Below, in pieces: positions 23,062 to 30,211 of a DNA stretch of 30,211 bases (its first letter is position 1; every line of letters begins with the position of its first letter). The position numbers and the translations under genes were made by a program. The notes beneath the pieces are model-generated. The model saw only the letters and a list, made by a program, of their open reading frames with translations. It searched no databases and was not told the origin of the DNA. The stretch spans positions 1 through 30,211 of the forward strand of contig NZ_CASDOY010000021.1 in assembly GCF_949282365.1 (NCBI RefSeq), read 5' to 3'. Source of the stretch: an uncultured Desulfovibrio sp. (GTDB taxonomy: Bacteria > Desulfobacterota > Desulfovibrionia > Desulfovibrionales > Desulfovibrionaceae).

Positions 23062-24624
23062 ATGCTGGATATCATCGCCAATCTCTGGGCAGGGGCGCAA
23101 TATGCCATCACTCTCCCCAACATCCTGGGCGCGCTGCTGGGCTACGGCATCGGCGTCGTCTGCGGGGCCATACCGGGTCTGATGGGGGTCACGGGGATGG
23201 CCATCATCCTGCCGTTCACCTTCACCATGTCGCCGCTTTTTGCCATCGCCGCCATGATGGGCTGCTACAAAGGAGGCTGCTACGCCGGCTCCATCACCGC
23301 GGCCCTGTTCAATATCCCCGGGACGCCCGAAGCGGCGGCGACGGTTCTGGATGCCTATCCCATGACCCTGAAGGGACAGCAAAAGCGTGCTCTGGAGCTT
23401 GCCCTTTGGGCATCGGTCATCGGCGGCACCATCAGCAACCTGCTGCTCATCTTCACGGCACCGCCCCTGGCCCGTGTGGCCCTGAGCATCGGTCCGGCGG
23501 AAACGGCGGCACTCGTGCTGTTTTCACTGACAGCCGTCATCGGCCTGCTGGGAACGTCCCGTCTGGCCATCTGGAAGGGCTTCATTTCCGTGATCCTGGG
23601 GCTGATGCTGGCTTCCGTGGGCCTCGATCCCATCCTGTCCACCCGGCGTTATGTCTTCAACCTCACGGATCTTGACAGCGGGATACCTTTTGTCGTCGCC
23701 GTCATCGCCATGCTGGCCTTTACCGAGATACTGGAACAGGTCAACCGGGAGAAGCTCGATGTGGACCGTCAGGAGACGGGTACGGAACACAGGCCATCCC
23801 TCCAGCCCTACGGCTGGCGGGATCGTCTGCGGGATCTGCGCTTTTGCTGGAAGGACCTGTTGCGCTCGTCGCTGCTGGGCTCGTTTTTTGGCGCCCTGCC
23901 GGGCATCGGCGCCGCGCCGGCGGCTTTCGTCTGTTATGGTGAAGCGCGCCGCGCGGCAAAGAACAAGGAAGATTTCGGGCATGGGGACCCACGCGGGATC
24001 GTGGCCCCCGAATCCGGCAACAATGCCGTCGCCGCGGCCTCGCTCATCCCGCTGGTCACTCTGGGCATCCCCGGGAGCGTTGCCGCAGCTGTACTTGGCG
24101 GGGCGTTCATGGTGCAGGGGATGATCCCGGGGCCCATGCTCATGCACGATCACCCGCAGGTGATCTATGGTCTTTTCGTCCTTTTTGTCATGACGGATAT
24201 CCTGGGGGCATTCGTCGTCGCGTTGCCGTTCGTGGCCCTGGTGCGCAAGCTGTTCTCCTGCATGAATTATAACATCCTGTTCCCCCTGGTCATCGTCTTT
24301 TGCGGCATCGGCGTCTATATCGAACACTACAACATCTTTTCCATCTATCTCCTTGTGCTGCTGGGCGGGATGGCTTTTATCCTTGAAAAGCTGGGCTTCA
24401 ATGTCTCCGCCATGGTCCTGGCCTTCATCCTTGGCCCCATCTTTGAAAGAGAAACGCGGACGGCGCTCGTCATGAGCGGCGGAGATTTCTCCATCTTCCT
24501 GACAAGCCCTGTGGCCTGCCTCCTGCTGATCCTTTCCGTCCTGCTTTTCTGCTGGTCGCTCTGGCAGAAGATCAAGGCGGAGCGGGGAGAGAGTTCGAGT
24601 AGTCTGCAGGAGCCTGAAAACTGA
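23062..24624 (+). CDS. Tripartite tricarboxylate transporter large membrane subunit (TctA family)
   Basis: 520 residues with about twelve hydrophobic segments. Family hallmarks are GAIPGLMGVTGMAIILPFTF near the N-terminus, GCYKGGCYAGSITAALFNIPGTPEAAAT (about residues 71-98), and the mirrored GALPGIGAAPAAFVCYGEARRAA and GNNAVAAASLIPLVTLGIPGSVAAAVLGGA in the second half. TctA is the ion-driven translocating subunit, using a sodium or proton gradient together with TctB and the TctC binding protein. GAGGAGGGG precedes the start. It is the last gene of the module and meets uvrC tail to tail, with 15 bp between stop codons and no terminator visible. Confidence 0.95.
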   Translation: MLDIIANLWAGAQYAITLPNILGALLGYGIGVVCGAIPGLMGVTGMAIILPFTFTMSPLFAIAAMMGCYKGGCYAGSITAALFNIPGTPEAAATVLDAYPMTLKGQQKRALELALWASVIGGTISNLLLIFTAPPLARVALSIGPAETAALVLFSLTAVIGLLGTSRLAIWKGFISVILGLMLASVGLDPILSTRRYVFNLTDLDSGIPFVVAVIAMLAFTEILEQVNREKLDVDRQETGTEHRPSLQPYGWRDRLRDLRFCWKDLLRSSLLGSFFGALPGIGAAPAAFVCYGEARRAAKNKEDFGHGDPRGIVAPESGNNAVAAASLIPLVTLGIPGSVAAAVLGGAFMVQGMIPGPMLMHDHPQVIYGLFVLFVMTDILGAFVVALPFVALVRKLFSCMNYNILFPLVIVFCGIGVYIEHYNIFSIYLLVLLGGMAFILEKLGFNVSAMVLAFILGPIFERETRTALVMSGGDFSIFLTSPVACLLLILSVLLFCWSLWQKIKAERGESSSSLQEPEN

Positions 24625-24639
24625 TCCGCACCGTGTTTT

Positions 24640-26523
24640 TCAGCCTTCCAGACCACGCAGCTTCCCGTGCAGCAGGGCGGCCCGGGCGGCCCCGATGCCG
24701 GGCAGGCGGCGTAGGTCGTCCACGCTGGCGGCGCGCATGGCCTCCAGACTGCCGAAGGTCTCCCAGAGCAGGCGGGCCGTGGCCGGTCCGATGCCCGGCA
24801 GGCGCATGAGCTCGCCGGAAAGCGCGGCCTGGCCGCGGGCCTTGCGGTGGCGGCCGATGGCGAAACGGTGGGTGGCGTCGCGCACGTTCTGCAAAAAGAG
24901 CAGCTCCGCGCAGCCTTCGCGCAGGGGCAGGGGATTGCTGCGTCCGGGCAGGAAGATGCGGTCCGCCACATTGCCCGCGCGCCGGTCGGCATGTCCCTCC
25001 TCGTCCCGGGCCTTGGCGATGGCCGCCAGCGGGAAGAACTCCGGCTTGCCCGCGTCGCGCAGGGCGCGTTCCACCACGGCCAGCTGGCCGCGGCCGCCGT
25101 CGATGAGCAGGAGGTCCGGCCAGGGCGGGCCGCTTTCCAGCCGCCGGGATATCCAGGCATAAAGGGTGCCGTAATCGTCGCCGCCGTCGGGCATGGCATA
25201 GGCCCGGTACTGGTCCGGGCTGGGGCGGCCGTCCTCATAGACCACCATGCCCACGCGGGTCTGGCGGCCCCCGGTATGGGACACGTCCACGCATTCGATG
25301 CGCCGGGGCGCGGCAGGCAGGTGCAGGGCGCGCCCCAGACGTTCCTGCAGGGGCGTTTCCGCCAGCTTTTCGCGGCGTCGGGCCTCTTCGCGGGCATTGG
25401 ACTGGGCCACGTCCACCAGCCGGTTGTCCGCAGGGTTCTGCGGGGCCACCAGCCGCACCGGACCGCCGCGCCGCTCGGACAGGGCCTGTTCCAGCAGGCC
25501 GCGTTCATCGGGCCGTTCCGTGTCCGCGCCGTTCCCCGCCGTTTCGCCGGTGCCTTCCTCGTCTTCTTCCGTGCCCTGCGGCAGCCAGGGCAGCAGGATG
25601 CGCGGTGGCGGGGTGAGCTGCTCATAATACTGGCCCACGAAGGAAAAGAGCAGCTCCGGCGCGTCCTCGAAGCTCAGGCCCGGCCAGTAGAAGGCCCGTC
25701 CGTCGGTCATGGCGCCGCCGCGCACGAAGACCAGCCCTAGGGCCAGCCCTCCCCCGGCCTGGAACAGGCCCAGCACGTCCATATCGCCGCCGCCGGGCAG
25801 TACGGCGGCCTGCCGTTCCACGGTCTGCTCCACGGCGCGGATCTGGTCGCGCAGCACGGCGGCTTTCTCGAATTCCAGAGCTTCCGCGGCGGCTTCCATG
25901 CGGTCGCGCAACTCCCGCAGCAGCGGGGCGGCCTTGCCCTGCAACAGATCGCAGACACGGCGCACGCCCTCGGCATACTCCTGCGCCGTCACAAGGCCCA
26001 TGCAGGGAGCCGGGCACTGGCCCATATGGTGATACAGGCAGGGCCGCACGCGGTTCTTCATGGCCCGGTCCGAGCAGCGCCGCAGGGGGAAGGCCCGGTG
26101 CAGCAGTTTCCAGGTCTCGCGGGCGGCCAGCGCGGAGGTGAAGGGGCCGAAGTAGCGCGCCCCGTCGCGCCGGGCCCGGCGCACCACCTCCAGCCGGGGG
26201 AAGGGATGTTTGATGTTCACCCGGAAGAGCACATACTGCTTGTCGTCGCGCAGCACGATATTGTAATGCGGCCGGTATCTCTTGATCAGGCTGGCTTCCA
26301 GCAGCAGGGCTTCCTTTTCCGTGGTGGTGGTCAGGAACTCGATGCCGTGCGCGTGGGCCAGCATGGCCTTGGTCTTGGCGGGCAGACCTTCGGGGCGGAA
26401 ATAGGAGAGTACGCGGCGGCGCAGGATGCGTGCCTTGCCCACATAGATGACCTGGCCCCGGGCGTCCTTGTACAGATAGACCCCGGGCGAGAGCGGGATG
26501 GAGGAGGGATCGGGCTTCTGCAT
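24640..26523 (-). CDS. uvrC: UvrABC excinuclease subunit C
   Basis: 627 residues, normal length. Domains in order: the GIY-YIG nuclease (PGVYLYKDARGQVIYVGKARILRRRVLSYF, residues 14-43), which makes the 3' incision; a Cys-rich stretch with CSDRAMKNRVRPCLYHHMGQCPAPC; the UVR/UvrB-binding motif (LRDRMEAAAEALEFEKAAVLRDQI); the RNase H-like 5' nuclease with CVDVSHTGG, LLIDGGRGQL and DATHRFAIGRHRK carrying the catalytic Asp, Asp and His; and two C-terminal helix-hairpin-helix motifs (LPGIGPATA, LPGIGAARA). A Gly/Glu/Thr-rich insertion (TEEDEEGTGETAGNGADTE) lies between the UVR motif and the second nuclease. The ribosome site is weak (GGGG before the ATG). Confidence 0.97.
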   Translation of the reverse strand: MQKPDPSSIPLSPGVYLYKDARGQVIYVGKARILRRRVLSYFRPEGLPAKTKAMLAHAHGIEFLTTTTEKEALLLEASLIKRYRPHYNIVLRDDKQYVLFRVNIKHPFPRLEVVRRARRDGARYFGPFTSALAARETWKLLHRAFPLRRCSDRAMKNRVRPCLYHHMGQCPAPCMGLVTAQEYAEGVRRVCDLLQGKAAPLLRELRDRMEAAAEALEFEKAAVLRDQIRAVEQTVERQAAVLPGGGDMDVLGLFQAGGGLALGLVFVRGGAMTDGRAFYWPGLSFEDAPELLFSFVGQYYEQLTPPPRILLPWLPQGTEEDEEGTGETAGNGADTERPDERGLLEQALSERRGGPVRLVAPQNPADNRLVDVAQSNAREEARRREKLAETPLQERLGRALHLPAAPRRIECVDVSHTGGRQTRVGMVVYEDGRPSPDQYRAYAMPDGGDDYGTLYAWISRRLESGPPWPDLLLIDGGRGQLAVVERALRDAGKPEFFPLAAIAKARDEEGHADRRAGNVADRIFLPGRSNPLPLREGCAELLFLQNVRDATHRFAIGRHRKARGQAALSGELMRLPGIGPATARLLWETFGSLEAMRAASVDDLRRLPGIGAARAALLHGKLRGLEG

Positions 26524-26834
26524 GGCCCCATGCTACAGACGGGAGGGGAGCAGGGCAAGCGCGGGATGCGGCGCCCGTGGCCGGAGGAGGCCGCAGGGCC
26601 TGCCGCTACGGTGCGGGAGAGGCGGCAGCGGCGGCAAGCGGGAGCGGAAGACGGCGGGAGCGGCGCCCGCTGTGGCGCAGGCAAGGTGCCGCTCCTGTTG
26701 TACGGGGATGCCGGGAAGCGCAGGGCAGGCCCCGCCGTGACGTCAGCTGCCCGGCATGGCGGGCCATCGCCTGCGCGGCCTGCGGGCGACATGCGCCACA
26801 CGGTCCGGGCAGCGGCAGCTCTGCCCGCCAGTCC
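26524..26834. other. Intergenic region between uvrC and the radical SAM gene
   Basis: 311 bp of GC-rich DNA between two minus-strand genes. No gene, clear promoter or T-tailed terminator was recognised. It must contain the uvrC promoter if uvrC is not co-transcribed. Confidence 0.35.
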
Positions 26835-27956
26835 CTACGGGCAGCTGATGACGCCCTCGGACCAGAGGCAGCCGCCGCAGGTGGGGGCATCGTTGCCGAA
26901 GCAATCGGTGAGGCCCTGTTCCCAGTTCTCGCACAGGCTGCAGCGATAGCAGGGCGAGAACTCGAAGTTGCGCACACGGCGGCGGAAGTCGGCGTAGTCC
27001 GGCCGCGCCCAGATCTCCTCCAGCCCCTGTTCCGCCAGATCGCCGAAAAAGTGGCTGCGCGTCTCGCGCTGTTTTTGGCGCCAGTAGAGCGTGGCGTTGC
27101 GCAGCAGGGACATGCAGGGGCTGACGTGGCCGTCGAATTTGACGAAGGCCATGCCTTCGTCGATGAAGCGGCAGTGCCGGGCGGCCCGGCTGACGCGCTG
27201 CCCCGAAAGGTAGACGCTGCACATGGAGGTGGAGAGCAGGCTGCGCAGCCCTTCCTGCGCGGCCGGCTCCTGCCAGTCCATGAGCGGCAGGTGGATGCGC
27301 GGCGAGCTGGCCATGGGCGCGGGATCGCCCAGGCCCCAGTCCACCACATTATTGTAGAGCACCTCCGCGGCCGTATGCTCGTCGGTGGGGATGACGTTGG
27401 AGATGTTGACCTCGTTGATCTTGTAATAGGTGGAAAAATAGGGCAGCAGGGCCAGCTCGTGGGCATTGCTCTTCATGACCACGAAGGCCACGCCCAGACG
27501 GACAGGGCGCTCCAGCCGGGCGCGCTGGCGGTTGAACTCCACGATATGTTCCTTGACCAGGGCCAGATGGCTGTTCCGGCGGATCTGCGCATAGCGCCCG
27601 TCGTCCAGGGCGTCGATGGACAGCCAGAGCATGTCCAGACCGGCGTCCAGCAGCTCGGCCGTACGCCGTGCGTCCAGCAGCGTGCCGTTGCTCAGCAGTT
27701 CCACGCGCCTGCCCAGGGAAGACGCCGTGCGCACCATGTCCACGATGTCCGGGTGGACCAGCGGCTCGCCCATGCCGCCGAAGAAGACGGTCTCCACACT
27801 GTCCGGCAGGGTGGCCATGGCCCGGTGGAAGGTCTCGGGCCGCATGTCGCCGATGATTTCATCTTTCCAGCTGTTGCGGAAGCACATGGTGCAGCGCAGA
27901 TTGCAGCGTGCTGTGGGTTCTATGTAGAGTTTTTTCAGACAGTCCTCGGGAGCCAT
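26835..27956 (-). CDS. Radical SAM protein with SPASM-type C-terminus
   Basis: 373 residues. The cluster motif Cys18-NLR-Cys22-TM-Cys25 sits in IEPTARCNLRCTMCFRNSW; GGMGEPLVHPDI and LLSNGTLLDA are the expected SAM-binding strands. The C-terminal part has many cysteines spaced like a SPASM auxiliary-cluster domain: one in HCRFIDEG, one in HVSPCMS, then CYRCSLCENWEQGLTDC and CGGC. Such proteins modify peptides, sugars or enzyme cofactors. The MCFRNSW..E..GDM stretch recalls maturases reported beside tungsten oxidoreductases, but no such enzyme lies here and the match is from memory. The ATG at 27956 follows AGGAG. It appears to be a single-gene unit. Confidence 0.8.
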   Translation of the reverse strand: MAPEDCLKKLYIEPTARCNLRCTMCFRNSWKDEIIGDMRPETFHRAMATLPDSVETVFFGGMGEPLVHPDIVDMVRTASSLGRRVELLSNGTLLDARRTAELLDAGLDMLWLSIDALDDGRYAQIRRNSHLALVKEHIVEFNRQRARLERPVRLGVAFVVMKSNAHELALLPYFSTYYKINEVNISNVIPTDEHTAAEVLYNNVVDWGLGDPAPMASSPRIHLPLMDWQEPAAQEGLRSLLSTSMCSVYLSGQRVSRAARHCRFIDEGMAFVKFDGHVSPCMSLLRNATLYWRQKQRETRSHFFGDLAEQGLEEIWARPDYADFRRRVRNFEFSPCYRCSLCENWEQGLTDCFGNDAPTCGGCLWSEGVISCP

Positions 27957-28333
27957 GGAGCTTCTCCTGCTGTGCGCGGGCCGGGACGGCGGGCGCCGGT
28001 TGTGCGACGGTCTTCCCGGCATAGCACGGTCCGGGCAAAAGGTCGATGCGGCGGGGCAGGAGACGCCGGGGCTGCCCGTCCTGCATGGCGGCGGGGCATT
28101 GGGCCTGCGAGGCGACATTGCCGGGACCGTCCTCCTGCGTGGCGGTGTGGTGGACGGCCGCCGTCACGGTCCCGCGCAGCGTCGCCCTGTGCCGTGCCGC
28201 CGCCCCATGACCTGCGGCGGGCCGGTAGGGACAGCGCGCCGGTGAGGCTGGACGCTGCGCCCTTGCCGTCAGCGGTAAAGCCCTGTAAGAGGCATGGCTT
28301 CAGGAGAAGCCGTGAGATCGAGGGAGGATGTCC
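27957..28333. other. Divergent intergenic region
   Basis: 377 bp between the leftward radical SAM gene and the rightward exporter gene, so promoters for both are expected. No convincing -35/-10 pair, operator or RNA gene was found. Confidence 0.35.
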
Positions 28334-29071
28334 ATGCCTGATGCCATCGATATCTTTGTGTTCGGCTGCTGGTTCGCCGGCGGTTTCGTGTCCGGCGTCA
28401 GCGGCATCGGCGGCACCATGTTCGCCTTTCCCTTCCTGGCTCTGGCCATCCCCATGCATGCCCTGATCCCCCTGAGCTGTCTGGTCTGCTTTTTCAAGGA
28501 TGCCTGCATGATCGCCATGCATGTGCGCTACTGCCGTTTCGACGCCATGCCCTGGCTTCTGCTGGGCGCGGTGCCCGGTTCCTTCGCCGGGGTCTATCTG
28601 CTGCAGCTCTGCTCCGGGGCCGTGTTGCAGGGCATCGTGGGCCTGCTGTTGCTGTTCTTCGTCTACTGGCAGCTCTTCGTGCGCACGGCGCGCGGCGGCA
28701 GGGCCCGCCTGCAGCCCGCCGGCGTGGCCTGCGGTTTCGGCGCCGGGCTGCTGGGCACGGGCATCGCCCTTGACGGGCCGCCCATGGCCGCCTTCGGGCT
28801 GGCGGTGGGCTGGGAACCGCGCGTCTTTCTGGGCACGGTGAGCGTCTTCTTCATGCTGCGCGGCATCATCACCCTGGTGCTGCAATGGTGGCACGGCTTC
28901 TTCACCCCCGATGTGCTGGGCATGGCCGTTTACGGGACGCCCGGCGTGATGCTGGGTAGTCTGGCGGCCTTTCCCGTGGTGAAGCGCATCAACGTGCTGC
29001 TGTTCCGGCGGGTGCTGCTGGGCATCATCGCCATCTGCGGCGTGGTCTGCCTGGTGCGTTCCCTCTGGTAG
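28334..29071 (+). CDS. TauE/SafE-family (TSUP) membrane exporter
   Basis: 245 residues with seven to eight hydrophobic segments. The two family repeats are visible: FAGGFVSGVSGIGGTMFAFPFLAL (residues 13-36) and ACGFGAGLLGTGIALDGPPMAAFGL (about 132-156), each with the Gly-rich GxGG/GxG turn. TSUP proteins move small anions such as sulfite, sulfoacetate or organosulfur compounds across the inner membrane; the substrate here is unknown. ATG at 28334 is chosen over ATG at 28328 because GGGAGG has proper spacing only to the former. Confidence 0.88.
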   Translation: MPDAIDIFVFGCWFAGGFVSGVSGIGGTMFAFPFLALAIPMHALIPLSCLVCFFKDACMIAMHVRYCRFDAMPWLLLGAVPGSFAGVYLLQLCSGAVLQGIVGLLLLFFVYWQLFVRTARGGRARLQPAGVACGFGAGLLGTGIALDGPPMAAFGLAVGWEPRVFLGTVSVFFMLRGIITLVLQWWHGFFTPDVLGMAVYGTPGVMLGSLAAFPVVKRINVLLFRRVLLGIIAICGVVCLVRSLW

Positions 29072-29145
29072 GCCAGCCGGCGCTGGCGGTCCGCTTTGGC
29101 CAGGCTCAGGGCTACGTTTTGTTGTGAGGGGGAAGGAAGCCCTTT

Positions 29146-29334
29146 GCGTTGCTGTCGATGCCCGTAGCTTCCTCCGTCGCAACGGGCACGGCCTGCGGCC
29201 GCCATTCGGTCGCGCGTTGCTGTCGATGCCCGTAGCTTCCTTCGTCGCAACGGGCACGGCCTGCGGCCGCCATTCGGTCGCGCGTTGCTGTCGATGCCCG
29301 TAGCTTCCTTCGTCGCAACGGGCACGGCCTGCGG
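29146..29334 (-). repeat. Tandem array of a 68-bp hairpin repeat (2.8 copies)
   Basis: Units begin at 29146, 29214 and 29282 with GCGTTGCTGTCGATGCCCGT; the third stops after 53 bp. Copies are identical except for one C/T difference in the first (CCTCCG against CCTTCG). Each unit holds TGCCCGT and ACGGGCA, which pair across a loop. The flank of the first unit, to about 29115, continues the similarity with the single copy at 14151-14224. Near-identity of units points to recent expansion. Confidence 0.95.
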
Positions 29335-29615
29335 GCTCCCCCTTGGGTCACTGCCCGCACGAGAGGTTTTTCCCTTCCCCCCACCTCCTTTTCCCGGCAC
29401 ACTTTTTTCAGATGAGCCGGGAGCATGCGGCCAGCAGCCTTCATCGGGCATACCTGGCTGATGTCTTTATCTATATTGAAGTAAAATGTAAAATTGGGGC
29501 TGATACGCCCCGGTCCGGCATGGGAGTGTCTGCCTGGAGGCTCGGCTGCGGACGACCGTCTGAGAGGCAGGAGGAGCGGGCAGGCAAAAAAAATGACGGG
29601 ATTTGAAAATTTTGC
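29335..29615. other. Non-coding stretch before tRNA-Glu
   Basis: About 280 bp. Contains an AT-rich patch at 29461-29495 and a small hairpin GGGGC-TGATAC-GCCCC at about 29496-29511, which on the minus strand is followed by AATTTTACATTTTA. No gene is supported. Confidence 0.4.
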
Positions 29616-29644
29616 TTGACCTCGGACCGCCTTTCGCCTATCTA
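29616..29644 (+). promoter_or_regulatory. Promoter of tRNA-Glu
   Basis: TTGACC (29616-29621), 17-bp spacer, TATCTA (29639-29644), preceded by an A/T-rich stretch that could act as an UP element. The tRNA begins 16 bp later. Confidence 0.8.
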
Positions 29645-29659
29645 AAACAAATCCAACGC

Positions 29660-29736
29660 GTCCCTATCGTCTAGCCGGCCCAGGACAACGGCCTTTCACG
29701 CCGTCGACGGGGGTTCAAATCCCCCTGGGGACGCCA
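29660..29736 (+). tRNA. tRNA-Glu (anticodon TTC)
   Basis: Acceptor GTCCCTA (29660-29666) pairs with TGGGGAC (29726-29732) with one T-G wobble. The anticodon arm is ACGGC-CTTTCAC-GCCGT with anticodon TTC. The T-arm is GGGGGTTCAAATCCCCC; G73 is followed by encoded CCA (29734-29736). Confidence 0.97.
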
Positions 29737-29748
29737 ACAAGGAAGCAA

Positions 29749-29778
29749 GGCATCTGCAGCAATGCAGGTGCCTTTTTT
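29749..29778 (+). terminator. Terminator after tRNA-Glu
   Basis: GGCATCTGCA-GCAA-TGCAGGTGCC followed by TTTTTT, about 12 bp past the tRNA. Confidence 0.93.
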
Positions 29779-29907
29779 CGTTACGGGCGTCAGCCCCGGC
29801 GCGTGTCCGAACGGCACGAGACGGGGCTGCATCTCTCATGCGGGAATATTGCCGGCTGGCAGGCCGGCACGGCTGCGCCGCATCGTCCTTCATGCGGGCT
29901 GTGAGCT

Positions 29908-29946
29908 GTCACGCAACTTGAGAATTTCCGTCACGCAACTTGAGAA
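29908..29946 (+). repeat. Two 17-bp direct repeats upstream of a sigma-54 promoter
   Basis: GTCACGCAACTTGAGAA occurs exactly at 29908-29924 and 29930-29946, with a 22-bp period (two helical turns). They lie at about -89 to -51 from the predicted start of the sigma-54 promoter and may be binding sites of an enhancer-binding activator. Alternatively they are internal repeats of an insertion-sequence end, for example of the IS21 type, whose ends carry repeated motifs. Confidence 0.7.
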
Positions 29947-29970
29947 CGGTGCTCGGCGTTTTTTCGTACC

Positions 29971-29986
29971 TGGCACGGTAATTGCT
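29971..29986 (+). promoter_or_regulatory. Sigma-54 (RpoN) promoter
   Basis: TGGCACGGTAATTGCT, preceded by C, fits the consensus YTGGCACG-N4-TTGCW at every fixed position, with GG and GC at the required spacing. The predicted transcription start is near 29997. No ORF lies downstream on the plus strand within the window. Confidence 0.8.
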
Positions 29987-29996
29987 TAATCTAAAG

Positions 29997-30037
29997 AGGC
30001 GTGGGAGTACCGCTTTTACACGGCCCCCACGCCTTCC
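29997..30037 (+). ncRNA. Candidate sigma-54-dependent RNA beginning with a hairpin
   Basis: AGGCGTGGG (29997-30005) and CCCACGCCT (30030-30038) can pair, with an inner CCG/CGG pairing around CTTTTACA. The stem starts at the predicted +1 of the sigma-54 promoter. The transcript would then run antisense into the end of the methyltransferase gene. The 3' end is not defined. The hairpin could instead be the factor-dependent end of the leftward methyltransferase transcript. Confidence 0.35.
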
Positions 30038-30063
30038 TCATATTGGACGCGGCTCTCGTCGTT

Positions 30064-30211
30064 CTATGTTTTTTCTGCAAGGCTTGCTGTCAACCGGTTA
30101 CGGCTGATCGCGTAATATTCCCGTGACAACTCCATCCCCACATAGCTGCGGCCTGTTTTGATGCATGCCTCGCCCACACTGCCGCCGCCCATGAAAGGAT
30201 CAAGTACGCTG
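30064..30211 (-). CDS. DNA methyltransferase, beta-class-like (C-terminal part)
   Basis: 49 residues to the stop TAG at 30064-30066; the rest of the gene is outside the window. The visible part begins SVLDPFMGGGSVGEACIKTG and continues RSYVGMELSREYYAISRNRL. This is the DPFxGxG SAM-binding motif followed by the GIE(I/L)...YY..A..R(L/I) segment that ends N6-adenine/N4-cytosine methyltransferases with C-terminal motif I. Such genes occur in restriction-modification systems, prophages and as orphan regulators. Base composition is more AT-rich than the neighbouring chromosomal genes, and it lies just past a tRNA gene, which fits acquisition by transfer (inference). Confidence 0.85.
   Translation of the reverse strand, partial: SVLDPFMGGGSVGEACIKTGRSYVGMELSREYYAISRNRLTASLAEKT

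Noticed and set aside
17123..24640. Integration of the GntR-transporter module at tRNA-Pro
   Set aside because: I looked for a second copy of the tRNA-Pro 3' end near the far side of the module and saw none, and there is no integrase.
29146..29334. CRISPR-like periodicity
   Set aside because: The 68-bp units are repeated in full with no unique spacers and no cas genes; it is an ordinary tandem repeat.
29343..29606. An 87-codon plus-strand frame between the repeat array and tRNA-Glu
   Set aside because: No ribosome site, no domain, and it crosses a hairpin and AT-rich promoter-like DNA.

Overview
The window reads as chromosomal DNA of a strictly anaerobic, GC-rich deltaproteobacterium of the Desulfovibrio type (inference). 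The support is an anaerobic CbiK-type cobaltochelatase, an AmrS radical SAM enzyme beside a corrinoid adenosyltransferase, an AprA-like flavoprotein, a TauE/SafE-type exporter, a type III secretion chaperone/effector-like pair and a textbook sigma-54 promoter. No 16S gene or complete ribosomal operon is present, so species cannot be named.

Layout. 1-180: 3' end of rpsN (zinc-type S14), with no rpsH behind it. 408-2656 (minus): a large effector-like protein followed by a CesT/SycE-like chaperone. 2975-4165 (minus): Bcr/CflA-type MFS exporter. 4647-6280 (minus): cobaltochelatase coupled to a thioredoxin-fold lipoprotein that lacks its CxxC. 6389-7249 (plus): RmlD-like reductase. 7761-9283 (minus): HD phosphohydrolase coupled to a degenerate methyltransferase-like protein. 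9646-11910 (minus): YccF, a small coiled-coil membrane protein and purM. 12187-13697 (plus): amrS and cobO-like adenosyltransferase, coupled. 14244-16275 (minus): murA and a BON-domain lipoprotein. 16498-17187: tRNA-His(GTG) and tRNA-Pro(TGG), each with a readable promoter and terminator.

17292-24624 is one coherent plus-strand metabolic module: a GntR/UTRA regulator, an AprA/fumarate-reductase-like flavoprotein, a ferredoxin-GltD-like fusion, and a complete tripartite tricarboxylate transporter (TctC, TctB, TctA). A strong hairpin terminator separates the binding protein gene from the two membrane genes. The likely logic is uptake of a carboxylate followed by a flavin redox step fed by an iron-sulfur/pyridine-nucleotide oxidoreductase; the substrate is unknown.

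24640-29071 holds uvrC (minus), a SPASM-type radical SAM protein (minus) and a TauE/SafE exporter (plus). 29146-29334 is a 68-bp tandem repeat whose unit is related to single copies near 9.57 kb and 14.15 kb; the shared hairpin shows a compensatory base-pair change. After tRNA-Glu(TTC) at 29660-29736 comes a compact regulatory block: two 17-bp direct repeats, a perfect sigma-54 promoter, and a hairpin starting at the predicted +1 with no ORF in that direction. The block faces the 3' end of a minus-strand DNA methyltransferase gene that runs off the window.
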